NCBI RefSeq assembly: GCF_002367995.1
Contig: NZ_AP018207.1
Location: 2,304,660 to 2,368,659, forward strand
Direction: 5' to 3'
DNA length: 64,000 nucleotides
Source: Calothrix brevissima NIES-22
GTDB taxonomy: Bacteria; Cyanobacteriota; Cyanobacteriia; Cyanobacteriales; Nostocaceae
Shown here: in pieces, positions 1-8,610 of the stretch
Numbering within the stretch: position 1 is the stretch's first letter
How the letters are laid out: each line of letters starts with the position of its first letter
The notes under the pieces: generated by a model
Told to the model about the DNA's origin: nothing
The model's input: only the letters and a program-made list of their open reading frames with translations
The model's database searches: none
Program-made: the position numbers and the translations under genes

Positions 1-1
1 C

Positions 2-1078
2 TTAGGCGAAGCAATTGAGCGCTATTGCGGAGCTTTTACAGGAGAAGAACCAAGGGTGAAAGCTGCTTATGCTAATTTGCAAGAATTGGCGATTCATCCT
101 GATAAGTTTATGCACTATAGCGCTAATCAATACCGCGATCGCCAAATTTGGAATCAGCAACACCATGTTATTCAATGGATACCCGATCCTTTTGATGAAA
201 GTCAAGAAATTGAATGGTCGCCTTTTTGGTCGCTAAATCAGCAACAATTTAAATATCTACCAACAGCCTATTGTTATTATGGTTATCCTCTCCCGGAAAA
301 CCACAACTTTTGTTTTGCAGATACTAATGGTACAGCTGCGGGAAGTTGTAAAGAAGAGGCTATTCTTCAGGGCTTTATGGAGTTAGTTGAGCGGGATGCA
401 GTAGCAATTTGGTGGTATAATCGACTCGCTAAACCTGGGGTAAATTTTCATAGTTTTGACGAGCCGTATCTAAATAAATTACATACATACTATAAATTTA
501 TCGGTCGTGATTTCTGGGTATTAGACTTAACTACTGATTTAAATATTCCCACCTTCGCCGCAATTTCTCGCCGCTACAATCAACAGCCGGAAGATATTTT
601 ATTTGGCTTTGGTACTCACTTTGATGCCAAAATTGCTCTGTTACGTGCTGTCACAGAAATGAATCAAATGGTATTTCTCTCTAGTAATGGAAATCCTCAA
701 TCTTCTGCCAAATTTAGCCGTCAAGATATGCAGCATTGGTGTACAACTGCTACATTAGAAAATCAACCTTATTTATCACCGGATATTAATGCCATCCCCA
801 AAGTTTACACAGATTATGCTCTCTACCAAAGTAATGATTTGCAACAAGATGTAATTAATTGTGTAAATTTAGCTGCAACAAAAGAGCTAGAAATATTGGT
901 TCTAGAGCAAACACGCCCAGATATTGCTATACCTGTTGTGAAAGTTGTGGTTCCCGGTTTGCGTCACTTTTGGGCACAGTTTGCACCAGGACGATTATAT
1001 GAAGTTCCCGTAAACATGGGATGGTTAAAAGCAGAACTTCCAGAAACTCAGCTTAATCCAATTCCTATGTTTTTGTAA
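2..1078 (+). CDS. YcaO-family azoline-forming cyclodehydratase (TOMM/RiPP), 5' end outside the window
   Basis: This is the C-terminal part of a YcaO protein; the reading frame is open from base 2, so the start lies before the window. YcaO enzymes use ATP to activate peptide amides and cyclise Cys, Ser or Thr into azolines in thiazole/oxazole-modified peptides. Visible hallmarks are LGEAIERYCG at the very start, an SxxxE stretch (SCKEE), the ExxxR element in MELVERDA, and a later ExxQ (TEMNQ); these line the ATP site in the family. TOMM-type YcaO proteins usually end in a Pro-rich tail (PxPxP), and here the tail is NPIPMFL, a weakened version. The precursor peptide, dehydrogenase and protease partners are not in the window and would lie upstream. 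Family assignment is firm; the product is unknown. Confidence 0.85.
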   Translation, partial: LGEAIERYCGAFTGEEPRVKAAYANLQELAIHPDKFMHYSANQYRDRQIWNQQHHVIQWIPDPFDESQEIEWSPFWSLNQQQFKYLPTAYCYYGYPLPENHNFCFADTNGTAAGSCKEEAILQGFMELVERDAVAIWWYNRLAKPGVNFHSFDEPYLNKLHTYYKFIGRDFWVLDLTTDLNIPTFAAISRRYNQQPEDILFGFGTHFDAKIALLRAVTEMNQMVFLSSNGNPQSSAKFSRQDMQHWCTTATLENQPYLSPDINAIPKVYTDYALYQSNDLQQDVINCVNLAATKELEILVLEQTRPDIAIPVVKVVVPGLRHFWAQFAPGRLYEVPVNMGWLKAELPETQLNPIPMFL

Positions 1079-1174
1079 AACTTCGATTAAGAAGATTAGT
1101 AAAATAACTTATCTGGAATGTTATAGGTATTAATAAAATTATCGATATTTATATAATACCTTATATTTTAAATT

Positions 1175-2116
1175 ATGAAGTTTAAGATAGCTAGCGATCG
1201 AGCTGGTATTTTTACATCTCAAAGACAACCATTTATCGGCAACAGTTATCAAGAAAATTTTGTGAATATTTTTGATGCTTATCCCGATTTAATTTTGTTA
1301 ACAACCTTGGGTAAGGGTTATTGCGTAGAAGTAAATCAAACTTTTTTAAATGTCACCGGCTACAGCCGGGAAAATGTCATAGGTACGCCCATTACAGTTT
1401 TGGATATGGGATTAACAGTTGACAGTTATACGCAAATCAAAAAAAAGTCCCAGACACAGGATTTTATCCAAAATTTAGAAATTGAATTTTGTTTAAAGTC
1501 TGGGGAAAAACGCATCGGTTTACTATCTGTTAAGCGCTTAGAATGGTTCGGTAAAACTTATTTACTGAATGTGATTCGTGATATTACAGAGCGGAAACAA
1601 ATAGAAGATGATTTACGCCGAATTGCCATGCACGATCCCTTGACAGGGTTACCCAATCGGGCTTACTTTATGCAGCAATTAGATTATGTTATTGAATCTC
1701 TGCAATATCATCCTGATTCTTGTTCTTATATTCTCTTTTTAGATTTGGATGCATTTAAAGCAATTAATGACAATTTTGGTCATGCTATGGGAGATAAATT
1801 ATTAATTGAAATTAGTCAGAGGCTCAGAGCTATACTCAGATGGGGAGATTTTATTGCCCGTCTTGGTGGTGATGAATTTGTGATTCTGCTGGAGGATGTG
1901 CAAAATTTTCGTTATGCTACGCGCATTGCTAATCAAGTAATTACTGCTCTCAAAAAACCAATGTTATTGAATGGGAAGAAAATTTCTTGTTCGGTGAGTA
2001 TTGGTATATCTATGATTTCTGATGCGGAAAAATCACCCGAGGAAATATTAGATAAAGCTGATGCAGCAATGTATCAGGCAAAAGCATTTGGTAAGAGTCG
2101 CTATCATGTGGGTTAG
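1175..2116 (+). CDS. PAS-GGDEF diguanylate cyclase
   Basis: A 313-residue signalling protein that should make cyclic di-GMP from two GTP. A PAS sensor domain occupies about residues 28-140 (it ends in the typical RDITERKQIEDDLRR linker), and a GGDEF domain follows from about 148 (HDPLTGLPNR) to the end. The catalytic signature GGDEF is intact at residues 231-235. An RxxD inhibitory site (RWGD) sits five residues upstream, so product feedback inhibition is likely. There is no membrane segment, so it is probably cytosolic. It starts about 100 bp after the YcaO gene on the same strand, with no sign that the two are functionally linked. The ligand of the PAS domain cannot be told from the sequence. 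Confidence 0.93.
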   Translation: MKFKIASDRAGIFTSQRQPFIGNSYQENFVNIFDAYPDLILLTTLGKGYCVEVNQTFLNVTGYSRENVIGTPITVLDMGLTVDSYTQIKKKSQTQDFIQNLEIEFCLKSGEKRIGLLSVKRLEWFGKTYLLNVIRDITERKQIEDDLRRIAMHDPLTGLPNRAYFMQQLDYVIESLQYHPDSCSYILFLDLDAFKAINDNFGHAMGDKLLIEISQRLRAILRWGDFIARLGGDEFVILLEDVQNFRYATRIANQVITALKKPMLLNGKKISCSVSIGISMISDAEKSPEEILDKADAAMYQAKAFGKSRYHVG

Positions 2117-2601
2117 AGACGCCAGAGACGCGATGAATCTCACAGACACAGACGCGATGAATCCCATCTCTACAAGAATAAAAAATCCTCCGCTATGCGA
2201 TCGCATGGAAGTCGGGGATCTGACTACCACAAACTTCTCACAGTTAATTTAAGACAGTCAATCATGGAAAAATCCCACAACTAAGCATGAAAATTTGTCT
2301 TTCCATGCCCAATGCCCAATGCCCATTTTCAAGCTAGACAGATGCAAAAAAAATTCATGCAAACAGACTCAAGCCTTAAGATACTGAGAAACAACCGCTA
2401 AAAATCCTGTTTACCTGGGCTATACACCAATCAGGGCACAAGCTGGTATATTGTTCAAAAAGATATATCTCAGCAATCTGCTCAGCTACTTGGCCGGAGA
2501 TTATGCCATATTGTCTTCAATTAGATACTATTGATGCTAGATAATGGGAAGGCTTTGACATTTACTTGCCCATCTAGAGCGGAAGAACAGAATTAACTAC
2601 T
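2117..2601. other. Spacer with short repeats upstream of aspS
   Basis: I see no gene here. The stretch has a doubled GACGCGATGAATC motif near 2126-2162, a GTCGGGGATCTG piece at about 2211 that matches one arm of the palindrome at 7784-7816, and an ATGCCCA heptamer repeat near 2305-2325. The aspS promoter must lie in its last part, but no clear -10/-35 pair stands out. Confidence 0.6.
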
Positions 2602-4389
2602 ATGCGAACTCACTATTGCGGCGAACTCCGAAAAGAAGATATTGGAGAAACTGTTACCTTGTACGGATGGGTAGACCGTCGCCGCGATCATGGGGGCGTG
2701 ATATTTTTAGATTTACGCGATCGCTCTGGCATTGTCCAGATTGTCAGCGATCCGCAACGCACCCCAGATTCCTACGAGCCAGCGAATGCTCTGCGGAATG
2801 AATACGTTGTCGCAATCACTGGAAGGGTGACACAACGTCCCGACGAATCTCTCAATCCTCGCCTACCTACGGGTGAAATTGAAATCTACGCGGATAAAAT
2901 TGAACTACTCAATGGCGTTCGCAAGCAACTACCATTCCAAGTTTCCAGCGCTGATACTGAGTCAGTGCGGGAAGAATTACGACTAAAATATCGTTACTTG
3001 GATTTGCGACGCGATCGCATGGCGCGGAATATCCAATTGCGTCATCAAGTTGTAAAAGCTATGCGTCGCTTCTTGGAAGACGTAGAAGGCTTTATTGAGA
3101 TTGAAACCCCAGTACTGACTCGTTCTACCCCAGAAGGCGCTAGAGATTACATCCTTCCCAGTCGCGTCAACCCCGGTGAGTGGTTTGCTTTACCCCAATC
3201 ACCCCAATTATTTAAACAATTACTGATGGTATCCGGGATGGATAGATACTATCAGGTGGCTCGTTGTTTCCGCGATGAAGATTTACGCGCTGACAGACAA
3301 CCAGAATTTACTCAGTTAGACATGGAAATGAGTTTCATGTCTCAAGAGGAAATTATGCAACTAAATGAAAAGTTGGTTGCTTATATCTTCAACGCTGTCA
3401 AAGGAATTGATATACCCCATCCCTTCCCCCGGCTTACCTACGCCGAAGCAATGGAACGCTATGGTAGTGATAAACCAGATACCCGTTACGATTTAGAATT
3501 AGTTAATGTTTCTGATGTTTTAAAAGATTCGGGTTTCAAAGTCTTCCGTGATGCGATCGCTCATGGTGGTGTCGTCAAAATTTTACCCATTCCCAACGGT
3601 AACGATGCGATTTCTAATGTCCGCATCAAACCAGGCGGTGATATTTTCAAAGAAGCGAGTGAAGCTGGCGCTAAAGGTTTAGCTTACATCCGCGTGAGAG
3701 AAGACGGTGAAATTGACACAATTGGGGCGATTAAAGATAACCTCAGCCACGAACAAAAAGCCGAAATTTTACGCCGTACAGGTGCAAAAGCCGGTCATTT
3801 GCTATTATTTGGCGCGGGTGATGTAGCTACTGTTAATAAAACTTTAGATAGATTACGCCAGTTTGTTGCTAAGGAATTTGGGTTAATCGATCAGGGAAAA
3901 ATTAACTTGCTCTGGATTACCGATTTCCCCATGTTCGAGTGGAATGCAGATGAAAAACGTTTAGAAGCATTACACCACCCCTTTACAGCACCCCATCCCG
4001 ATGATTTACATGATTTAAAAACCGCCCGCGCCCAAGCTTACGATTTAGTTTTCAATGGTTTTGAAGTTGGCGGTGGTAGTCGGCGGATTTATCAGCGAGA
4101 TGTGCAAGAACAGGTGTTTGAAGCGATAGGTTTATCACCGGAAGAAGCCCAAAATAAATTTGGCTTTTTGTTAGAAGCTTTTGAATATGGAACACCGCCT
4201 CATGGTGGTATCGCCTACGGTGTAGATCGGTTAGTCATGCTATTAGCTGGAGAAGAATCGATTCGTGATGTCATCGCTTTTCCGAAGACACAACAAGCAC
4301 GCTGTTTGTTAACCGATGCGCCTTCTGGAGTTGATGCGAAGCAGTTAAAAGAATTGCACGTTGCTTCAACTTTCAAACCAAAAACTTAG
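2602..4389 (+). CDS. aspS: Aspartyl-tRNA synthetase
   Basis: Class II aminoacyl-tRNA synthetase of 595 residues that charges tRNA with aspartate. The N-terminal OB-fold anticodon-binding domain covers about residues 1-110 ([13 protein letters not shown]). The catalytic core carries motif 2 ([19 protein letters not shown], about 218-236) and motif 3 ([18 protein letters not shown] near 535). The GAD insertion of bacterial-type AspRS lies between them. Length and motifs are those of a full bacterial enzyme. Bacterial AspRS enzymes that also serve tRNA-Asn cannot be excluded by eye. It is a single-gene unit followed by a strong inverted repeat. Confidence 0.98.
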   Translation: MRTHYCGELRKEDIGETVTLYGWVDRRRDHGGVIFLDLRDRSGIVQIVSDPQRTPDSYEPANALRNEYVVAITGRVTQRPDESLNPRLPTGEIEIYADKIELLNGVRKQLPFQVSSADTESVREELRLKYRYLDLRRDRMARNIQLRHQVVKAMRRFLEDVEGFIEIETPVLTRSTPEGARDYILPSRVNPGEWFALPQSPQLFKQLLMVSGMDRYYQVARCFRDEDLRADRQPEFTQLDMEMSFMSQEEIMQLNEKLVAYIFNAVKGIDIPHPFPRLTYAEAMERYGSDKPDTRYDLELVNVSDVLKDSGFKVFRDAIAHGGVVKILPIPNGNDAISNVRIKPGGDIFKEASEAGAKGLAYIRVREDGEIDTIGAIKDNLSHEQKAEILRRTGAKAGHLLLFGAGDVATVNKTLDRLRQFVAKEFGLIDQGKINLLWITDFPMFEWNADEKRLEALHHPFTAPHPDDLHDLKTARAQAYDLVFNGFEVGGGSRRIYQRDVQEQVFEAIGLSPEEAQNKFGFLLEAFEYGTPPHGGIAYGVDRLVMLLAGEESIRDVIAFPKTQQARCLLTDAPSGVDAKQLKELHVASTFKPKT

Positions 4390-4408
4390 GCGATAATTCG
4401 TAATTTGT

Positions 4409-4467
4409 AATTCGTAGTCAGGACTTTAGTCTTTTATTTGCAAACACTAAAGTGCTGACTACGAATT
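4409..4467. repeat. 22-bp inverted repeat after aspS
   Basis: The left arm at 4409-4430 begins AATTCGTAGTCAGGAC. The right arm at 4446-4467 matches its reverse complement at 21 of 22 positions, with a 15-nt loop. It lies 20 bp after the aspS stop and could act as a terminator or mRNA-end hairpin, though no T-run follows. Its near-perfect arms also fit a small mobile inverted-repeat element. Confidence 0.75.
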
Positions 4468-4487
4468 AATTTTCATCAATCAGGGTA

Positions 4488-4588
4488 ATACCAATTTCAA
4501 TAATCTTTGCGACACATCAAAATATTCTAGAGGGCATGGCAGTGCCAGTGCCCCTACAATCTGTCGCATTCTTTTTTTCAATTGGTAT
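4488..4588. repeat. 101-bp inverted-repeat element, family A, copy 1
   Basis: This element starts ATACCAATT and ends AATTGGTAT, and can fold almost end to end (inner pairs TGCGACA/TGTCGCA and GGGCATGGCA with TGCCAGTGCCC). Nearly identical 101-bp copies lie at 31083-31183 (opposite orientation) and 43326-43426. It has no coding capacity, so it fits a MITE moved by a transposase encoded elsewhere. It ends 6 bp from the stop of the neighbouring minus-strand gene. Confidence 0.85.
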
Positions 4589-4593
4589 AAAAA

Positions 4594-5796
4594 TCATAAA
4601 AATCGTAACCACCAAGATTTATTTTTTACCTTGTACTTGGCATACCAATTACATATTAGATAAAGAATAAAAACTATGACAATCCATACCAGATAAACAT
4701 ACTGTAAATCATATCCATAATCTTCTGGCATAGCTCTAGATGATAGATAGGGCAAAGTTATTGCCTTCAACCCATATTTGGGTAAGGCTAGCAAAATGGC
4801 AGAGAAATGTATTAACCAAAGATGAATAATGTAAAAGAATAATGGCACCCTCCCTAAAATAATCAGAGGTTTGAGAAATGATAAATTTTGATTTTCAAAT
4901 ATATAAAGTAGTAAAAAAGCTATCCCCAGTGTAATTAATAAATAAGCTAATGATGGGGGATATTTATTGCATTTGATAAATGATAATATGGTATTCAAAA
5001 ATGTAGATTGAATTAACCAAGGTTGCGGATCGCCATAAATGTTTATCCCTCTGATAACTACAAAGCTAAAAATTAAACCCCAACCCAAATTTTGTAACCA
5101 ACGGAGGCGTTGAGTCTTTGGTTTAGTCATCACATATCCAAAGGCATAGCCACATATCATTACTCCAACCCAAGGGATAAGTGGATAAACCAAGAAAAAG
5201 CGAATTCCTGATGTCGATATAAACATTGTCCGCTCGTGAAGAAATGACCAAATCCAGCCAAAATTTCCTAGTTGTTTAGCTTGCACACTATCAAGTAAAT
5301 TATGTCCAATAATCAGTAGGACTCCAAATATAGCTATATTTCTCATGGGGAACTGGATTAGTAGGGCTAAAACAACCATAGACCAGCCAATTGCCCATAG
5401 TACTCCTGCCGTAAAAATACCAGGAGAAAATGTCCATGCCAAACTAACTACACTTAATTCCAAAAATATTAGCCAAAATCCCCTTATCAATAGAAAACGA
5501 GCTAGCTCTTGCTTTGTTTTTCCTCTTTTTAAAGAAAGATAAGCAGCCACACCTGCAAGGAAAATAAATGAAGGGGCACATAAATGGGTAATCCATCTCG
5601 TCAAAAATAGAAGAATATTTGATTTTTCTATATCCAACGCATCAAAACGAACATTAGAAAAAAAATCTCTGGTATGGTCTAATGTCATCAAAACCATCAC
5701 CAAACCACGTAGTAAATCTATTGATACGAGGCGTTTAGTTTTGAGTTGATTGTCATTTTTATGGTCGTTACTAGAAGCATTTGAATATATATCCAT
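4594..5796 (-). CDS. DUF1624 / HGSNAT-like multi-spanning acyltransferase-family protein
   Basis: A 400-residue integral membrane protein with about ten hydrophobic segments. The N-terminal part (RLVSIDLLRGLVMVLMTLDH, then TRDFF) matches the DUF1624/heparan-alpha-glucosaminide N-acetyltransferase domain, in which a conserved His of the first segments is used for transmembrane acetyl transfer; the DHTRDF His at about residue 42 is the likely equivalent. Bacterial members are mostly uncharacterised, so an acyl-transfer role on the periplasmic side is only an inference. The first ~25 residues are polar and disordered. It stands alone with no operon partners. It ends next to a family-A repeat, which may have become part of its transcription end. 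Confidence 0.8.
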   Translation of the reverse strand: MDIYSNASSNDHKNDNQLKTKRLVSIDLLRGLVMVLMTLDHTRDFFSNVRFDALDIEKSNILLFLTRWITHLCAPSFIFLAGVAAYLSLKRGKTKQELARFLLIRGFWLIFLELSVVSLAWTFSPGIFTAGVLWAIGWSMVVLALLIQFPMRNIAIFGVLLIIGHNLLDSVQAKQLGNFGWIWSFLHERTMFISTSGIRFFLVYPLIPWVGVMICGYAFGYVMTKPKTQRLRWLQNLGWGLIFSFVVIRGINIYGDPQPWLIQSTFLNTILSFIKCNKYPPSLAYLLITLGIAFLLLYIFENQNLSFLKPLIILGRVPLFFYIIHLWLIHFSAILLALPKYGLKAITLPYLSSRAMPEDYGYDLQYVYLVWIVIVFILYLICNWYAKYKVKNKSWWLRFL

Positions 5797-6610
5797 AATT
5801 ACAACTTACCCTTAGAGCCAATTAGCCTAATTTCTTTTACCCTGAAGATGCGCCAGTGCGTGGAATGCTAACTAGTGATTAGACAGAATTTTTTTGGATA
5901 TGGTTTTTTTGGATGTCCCCTCGGAAAGGTTAAATTTATGCCTTCTGTAAAATCAACGCAACTACCGACGGCATTTATGCAAATTTGTAAATAAGTTATA
6001 TTTCTTTACTTAATGCCAGAGATCGCTATGCCAAAGAAGATTTTTTAAGCTTAGGAATCTGCATCTGCTGCAACCGCACAAGAATGTTGCGCAGTAATGG
6101 CTATTGAAATCCTTGCCAATCAAGCTTTTGAGCAGACTAATCAATGGGATAATGATTTATGAGGAAATATGTAAGTATTTAAATGTAATTTATAAAACTT
6201 GTTTTTAGTCTATATATTATGCAAAGTATATAATATTAACCTCAAAATTCAATTAATATGAGTAATTAAACATATATTTACATATTCAGTGTTTTTTAAC
6301 GCATGATTCCAGATTCCTATATAGCTTTTTCAACACAATAAAAAAGCTAGATTTTTGGCGGTAATAATTTATTTTTGATTTTTATTTGATTGTTTTACTA
6401 TATAGCAATCCTATCTTAGTTGTGAAAATATTTTTTTTGATGAACCGCCAAGACGCCAAGTACGCCAAGGTTCAGAGAAAAAACTGAGAGTTAGCAAATT
6501 TCATAAATGATTTAGGATTGCTATAGTTCTTAATTGTTTGTGAGTGTAGTTTATTTATGTTACTTCGTGAAGTGCGGAATGTGGGATTATATGAATTATC
6601 CCATGCCCTA
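5797..6610. other. Long AT-rich spacer with a possible gene remnant and one small mobile element
   Basis: No intact gene is visible. At about 6058-6163 a short reading frame (ending AFEQTNQWDNDL, stop at 6163) runs out into a stop just upstream; it has coding-like composition and may be the 3' remnant of a lost gene, with no family I recognise. The element at 6401-6525 is described separately. Confidence 0.45.
6401..6525. repeat. 125-bp inverted-repeat element, family B, copy 1
   Basis: It is bounded by TATAGCAATCCT (6401-6412) and its exact reverse complement AGGATTGCTATA (6514-6525). The inside holds a short repeated GACGCCAAGTACGCCAAGG stretch. A second element with the same ends but a different interior is at 46693-46789. 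It has no coding capacity and is MITE-like. Confidence 0.75.
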
Positions 6611-6637
6611 TAAAAAACAAAACCCGCAGATGCGGGT
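6611..6637 (-). terminator. Rho-independent terminator of the 51-aa gene
   Basis: On the minus strand, ACCCGCA and TGCGGGT form a 7-bp GC-rich stem (6622-6637) with a 2-nt loop, followed directly by a T-rich tract (TTTTGTTTTTTA, 6611-6621). It starts about 35 bp after the small gene's stop. Confidence 0.85.
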
Positions 6638-6671
6638 GGGTATACAGAAACTATACAGATAAAAGCTTGAT

Positions 6672-6827
6672 TTAGCCAAAGTAACGCATTTCCGCTTCTA
6701 ATTGCCGAACTAGATTTTCATCACCATTGGATCTAGCTACTTGCAAGCGGCGCTCAATATCGCGTTGAATATTTTGTTTGTGGGCTTCTTTGGCTCTGTT
6801 AGCAGCTTGTAGTCTATTTGTATTCAT
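6672..6827 (-). CDS. Small conserved hypothetical protein, 51 aa
   Basis: A 51-residue highly charged, Arg/Gln-rich helical protein (starts MNTNRLQAANRAKEAHKQN, ends QLEAEMRYFG). An AGG sits about 10 bases before the ATG, and a textbook terminator follows the stop, so it is very likely a real transcription unit despite its size. The composition suggests one or two amphipathic helices that could bind a partner or nucleic acid. I recall similar short proteins in other cyanobacteria but know no function. Confidence 0.75.
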   Translation of the reverse strand: MNTNRLQAANRAKEAHKQNIQRDIERRLQVARSNGDENLVRQLEAEMRYFG

Positions 6828-6945
6828 AATGATTACCTGGTTAAGTTTTCATTCTTTTATTTCGTTTCCCTAATATAGCACAAATTTCGTAGCGTTTGTT
6901 ACAGAAATAATTACTTTTTTGCATGTGTATAGATATACGTCTACC

Positions 6946-7818
6946 ATGACCATAGATCGAGCAATCATCTCTGATGCATCCTCACCCCAGCAAGAAAAAT
7001 TACCACAACCCAGTATTGTGACGTTATTGAGCGATTTTGGCGATCGCGATATTTATGTAGGAGTGATGAAAGGTGCGATCGCGCAAATCAACCCCAACCT
7101 CAAAGTTATCGATTTAACGCACCAAATTCCGCCGCAAAATATTGCTGCTGCGAGGTTTTGTTTAATGAATGCTTATCCTTATTTTCCTGTAGGGACAGTA
7201 CATATAGCGGTGATAGATCCTGGTGTGGGCAGCAGTCGCAGAGCGATCGCGCTACAATGTGCTGGGGGATTTTTAGTAGGGCCGGATAATGGGCTGTTTA
7301 GTGGCGTACTCAGTCAAAATATAGCGATCGCCGCCGTTGAGTTAACAAATTTTAACTATTGGCGCAATTCTCAACCAAGTAACACATTTCACGGGAGAGA
7401 TATTTTTGCACCGGTGGGAGCTAATTTAGCTAATGGTGTACCAATTCAAGAATTAGGAACAGCTATCGATCCCGCAACCTTGGTACAGTTAAATATTGGT
7501 GAATGTCAGCAAACAGCCAGTGGTTTCTTGGGTATTATTCAATATATTGACCACTTTGGTAACTTAGTGAGTAACATTCCGGGGAGTTACGTTAAAGGTA
7601 AAAACTGGTATGTGCAAGTGGGAGATCTGACTATTCCTGGCGGTGAAACATATAGTAACGTGGGGATAGGAGAAGCGATCGCCTTAGTTGAGAGTAATGG
7701 CTGGGTAGAAATCGCCATTAATAACGGAAACGCACATTTACAATTACAGGTAAACTTGCAAGATAGTCTAGAAGTGAGTTGCGAGATCCCCGACTTCTTC
7801 AAGAAGTCGGGGATCTAA
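6946..7818 (+). CDS. SAM hydroxide adenosyltransferase (DUF62 family)
   Basis: Family members hydrolyse S-adenosylmethionine to adenosine and methionine; they are relatives of the fluorinase and SAM chlorinase. Seen motifs are TLLSDFGDRDIYVGVMKG at the N-terminus, IDLTHQIPPQNI, then DPGVGSSRRAIA and FHGRDIFAPVGA, in the order expected. The upstream TTG at 6919 is possible, but the ATG at 6946 gives the family's usual N-terminus and is preferred (290 aa). The last residues, DFFKKSGI, are not family-like: they are encoded by a perfect palindrome (7784-7816) that also supplies the stop codon, so the native C-terminus was probably replaced by a repeat insertion. It is followed closely by a DUF2301 gene. 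Confidence 0.92.
   Translation: MTIDRAIISDASSPQQEKLPQPSIVTLLSDFGDRDIYVGVMKGAIAQINPNLKVIDLTHQIPPQNIAAARFCLMNAYPYFPVGTVHIAVIDPGVGSSRRAIALQCAGGFLVGPDNGLFSGVLSQNIAIAAVELTNFNYWRNSQPSNTFHGRDIFAPVGANLANGVPIQELGTAIDPATLVQLNIGECQQTASGFLGIIQYIDHFGNLVSNIPGSYVKGKNWYVQVGDLTIPGGETYSNVGIGEAIALVESNGWVEIAINNGNAHLQLQVNLQDSLEVSCEIPDFFKKSGI
7784..7816. repeat. Perfect 16-bp palindrome spanning the end of the SAM hydrolase gene
   Basis: AGATCCCCGACTTCTT (7784-7799), one base, then its exact reverse complement (7801-7816). It encodes the last codons and the T of the TAA stop. It could terminate transcription or act as a REP-like element. One arm's core (GTCGGGGATCT) recurs near 2211. Confidence 0.85.
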
Positions 7819-7852
7819 GCACCACTAGATGCTCAATTGAAATTGATTAATT

Positions 7853-8509
7853 ATGACAACACAAACATTATCCACACCAACAGTTTATCAAGGTCAGTTT
7901 GGGGAATTTACAATTACTCAGAGCGATCGCATCGGTGTTATCGTCTACCGTGGGGGATTAATGGTAGCTGCACTAAGTTTTGCGATCGCTAGCGCTTTGG
8001 TATTATTCAACAATCAGCCGATTAATTTCCAGATTCTCACCCTGCTCTATGCTTGTTTTACACTAGCGCTCGGCGTGAGTTTATTTACCATCCATATATA
8101 TATGGTAATGCTGCACCGATTGTTACAAGTTTTTTGGGCAATTGGTACTATTGCATCAATAGCATTGGCATTATCTAGCCATGAACCATTAGCTATTACT
8201 GTTTACAATCATCCCCTTACATTATTCGGAATTGGCTTTACCTTTGTTGCACTCACAGGTATTTATTTCAAAGAAGCTTTTTGCTTTAATCGCCTAGAAA
8301 CTAAATTCTTAACTTTCATTGTCCCGCTATTATTACTCGGTCATTTAGTAGGAATTTTACCAATTCAAGGGGAACAAGTTATATTAGGAGCTTGGGCAAG
8401 TTTATTTTTAGTATTTGCTCTGCGGAAGACAGTACAAGCCATTCCTGCGGATATTGGCGATAAATCTGTCTTTGCTTATTTGAAACAACAAAGTGCAGCA
8501 AAAGTTTAA
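7853..8509 (+). CDS. DUF2301 integral membrane protein
   Basis: A 218-residue protein with about six hydrophobic segments after a polar N-terminus of about 40 residues. The QSDRIGVIVYRGG stretch before the first helix and overall plan match the DUF2301 family, which is largely cyanobacterial and plastid-related and has no known function. It begins 34 bp after the SAM hydrolase gene on the same strand, with the palindrome between them, so co-transcription is possible but may be attenuated. Probably in the plasma or thylakoid membrane. Confidence 0.8.
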   Translation: MTTQTLSTPTVYQGQFGEFTITQSDRIGVIVYRGGLMVAALSFAIASALVLFNNQPINFQILTLLYACFTLALGVSLFTIHIYMVMLHRLLQVFWAIGTIASIALALSSHEPLAITVYNHPLTLFGIGFTFVALTGIYFKEAFCFNRLETKFLTFIVPLLLLGHLVGILPIQGEQVILGAWASLFLVFALRKTVQAIPADIGDKSVFAYLKQQSAAKV

Positions 8510-8556
8510 TGCAGAAAAGAAAAAATTGTCGGGGGCTATAAAACCCTTTCAAGTCT

Positions 8557-8585
8557 GTCAACAGTCAACAGTCAACAGTCAACAG
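8557..8585. repeat. TCAACAG short tandem repeat
   Basis: Four 7-bp units (GTCAACA) lie in the convergent spacer between DUF2301 and the binding-protein gene. This is a classical cyanobacterial STRR. Confidence 0.85.
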
Positions 8586-8610
8586 CCATAATTGGTATTT
8601 TTTCACCAAA

